A stretch of DNA of 7,131 nucleotides from Bacillota bacterium (GTDB taxonomy: Bacteria > Bacillota_C > Negativicutes > Sporomusales > Sporomusaceae): positions 1 to 7,131 of the forward strand of contig JAEZQV010000050.1 of assembly GCA_023441125.1 (NCBI GenBank), read 5' to 3'. Below the pieces are notes generated by a model. It was not told the DNA's origin and did not search any database. It was given only the letters and a program-made list of their open reading frames with translations. How positions within the stretch are numbered: position 1 is the first letter of the stretch; every line of letters starts with the position of its first letter. Shown here in pieces: positions 6,934 through 7,131 of the stretch. The position numbers and the translations under genes were made by a program.

Positions 6934-7131
6934 CTATTCCAGTCCGGCAATCCGTTCCTGATGACTGTATATATTTAAGCGCTGCCCTCTGGCAAAGCCG
7001 ATGACCGTCACGCCGAGTTCTTCAGCCATGTCGATGGCCAGACTGGTGGGAGCCGAACGGGCAATAATGACCGCGATATTCATTTTGCTGACTTTAAGCA
7101 AAATTTCCGAAGAAACCCGCCCGGAAAAGAC
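6934..7131 (-). CDS. fdhD: Formate dehydrogenase accessory sulfurtransferase FdhD (C-terminal 65 residues)
   Basis: The frame enters from the right edge and ends at TAG (6934-6936). The visible tail matches the FdhD C-terminus: FSGRVSSEILLK, then IARSAPTSLAIDMAEELGVTVIGFARG and LNIYSHQERI. FdhD passes sulfur from the IscS desulfurase to the Mo/W cofactor, an essential step for active FDH. The sulfur-carrying cysteine motif lies in the missing N-terminal part. The next gene starts 44 bases downstream with no terminator between, so the two are probably co-transcribed. Presence of fdhD fits the two FDH catalytic subunits in the same window. Confidence 0.93.
   Translation of the reverse strand, partial: VFSGRVSSEILLKVSKMNIAVIIARSAPTSLAIDMAEELGVTVIGFARGQRLNIYSHQERIAGLE

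Overview
All recognisable genes lie on the minus strand and concern formate dehydrogenase (FDH) and its molybdenum/tungsten-pterin cofactor. In transcription order (right to left): the 3' end of fdhD (FDH accessory sulfurtransferase); a 341-residue molybdopterin-binding-domain protein with a Cys-rich tail; moeA (metal insertase); a rho-independent terminator; a 319-base AT-rich control region; a complete selenocysteine-type FDH catalytic subunit; a 216-base gap; and a second, very similar FDH catalytic subunit with cysteine at the selenocysteine position, cut by the left window edge.

The central feature is the tandem Sec/Cys pair. In the upstream copy, residue 140 is encoded by an in-frame TGA (3897-3899), followed by a hairpin whose apical loop GGUCU matches the E. 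coli fdhF SECIS element. In the downstream copy, residue 140 is TGC (Cys) and the hairpin is degraded. Residue numbering of both proteins follows E. coli FDH-H: Fe-S ligands C8/C11/C15/C42, K44, residue 140, H141, R333 and Q335. Such pairs are known from acetogens: Acetobacterium woodii has Cys and Sec FdhF in its hydrogen-dependent CO2 reductase cluster, and Treponema primitia has a Sec/Cys pair in which selenium controls transcription of the Cys copy. The likely role here is a selenium-independent spare enzyme.

The two non-coding gaps carry candidate control elements. Upstream of the Sec gene are a Rex-like palindrome, a TATAAT box and a four-unit array with an exact 21-bp period. Upstream of the Cys gene is a two-tier hairpin that would bury its ribosome binding site in any transcript reading through from the Sec gene.

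The organism is probably an anaerobic Gram-positive-lineage bacterium (Bacillota), perhaps an acetogen of the Sporomusa type. Reasons are strong GGAGG-type ribosome binding sites, TTG/GTG starts, AT-rich gaps between genes of moderate GC, and the gene content. The taxonomic guess is an inference of low to moderate confidence. The organism must make selenocysteine, but no sel genes are in the window.
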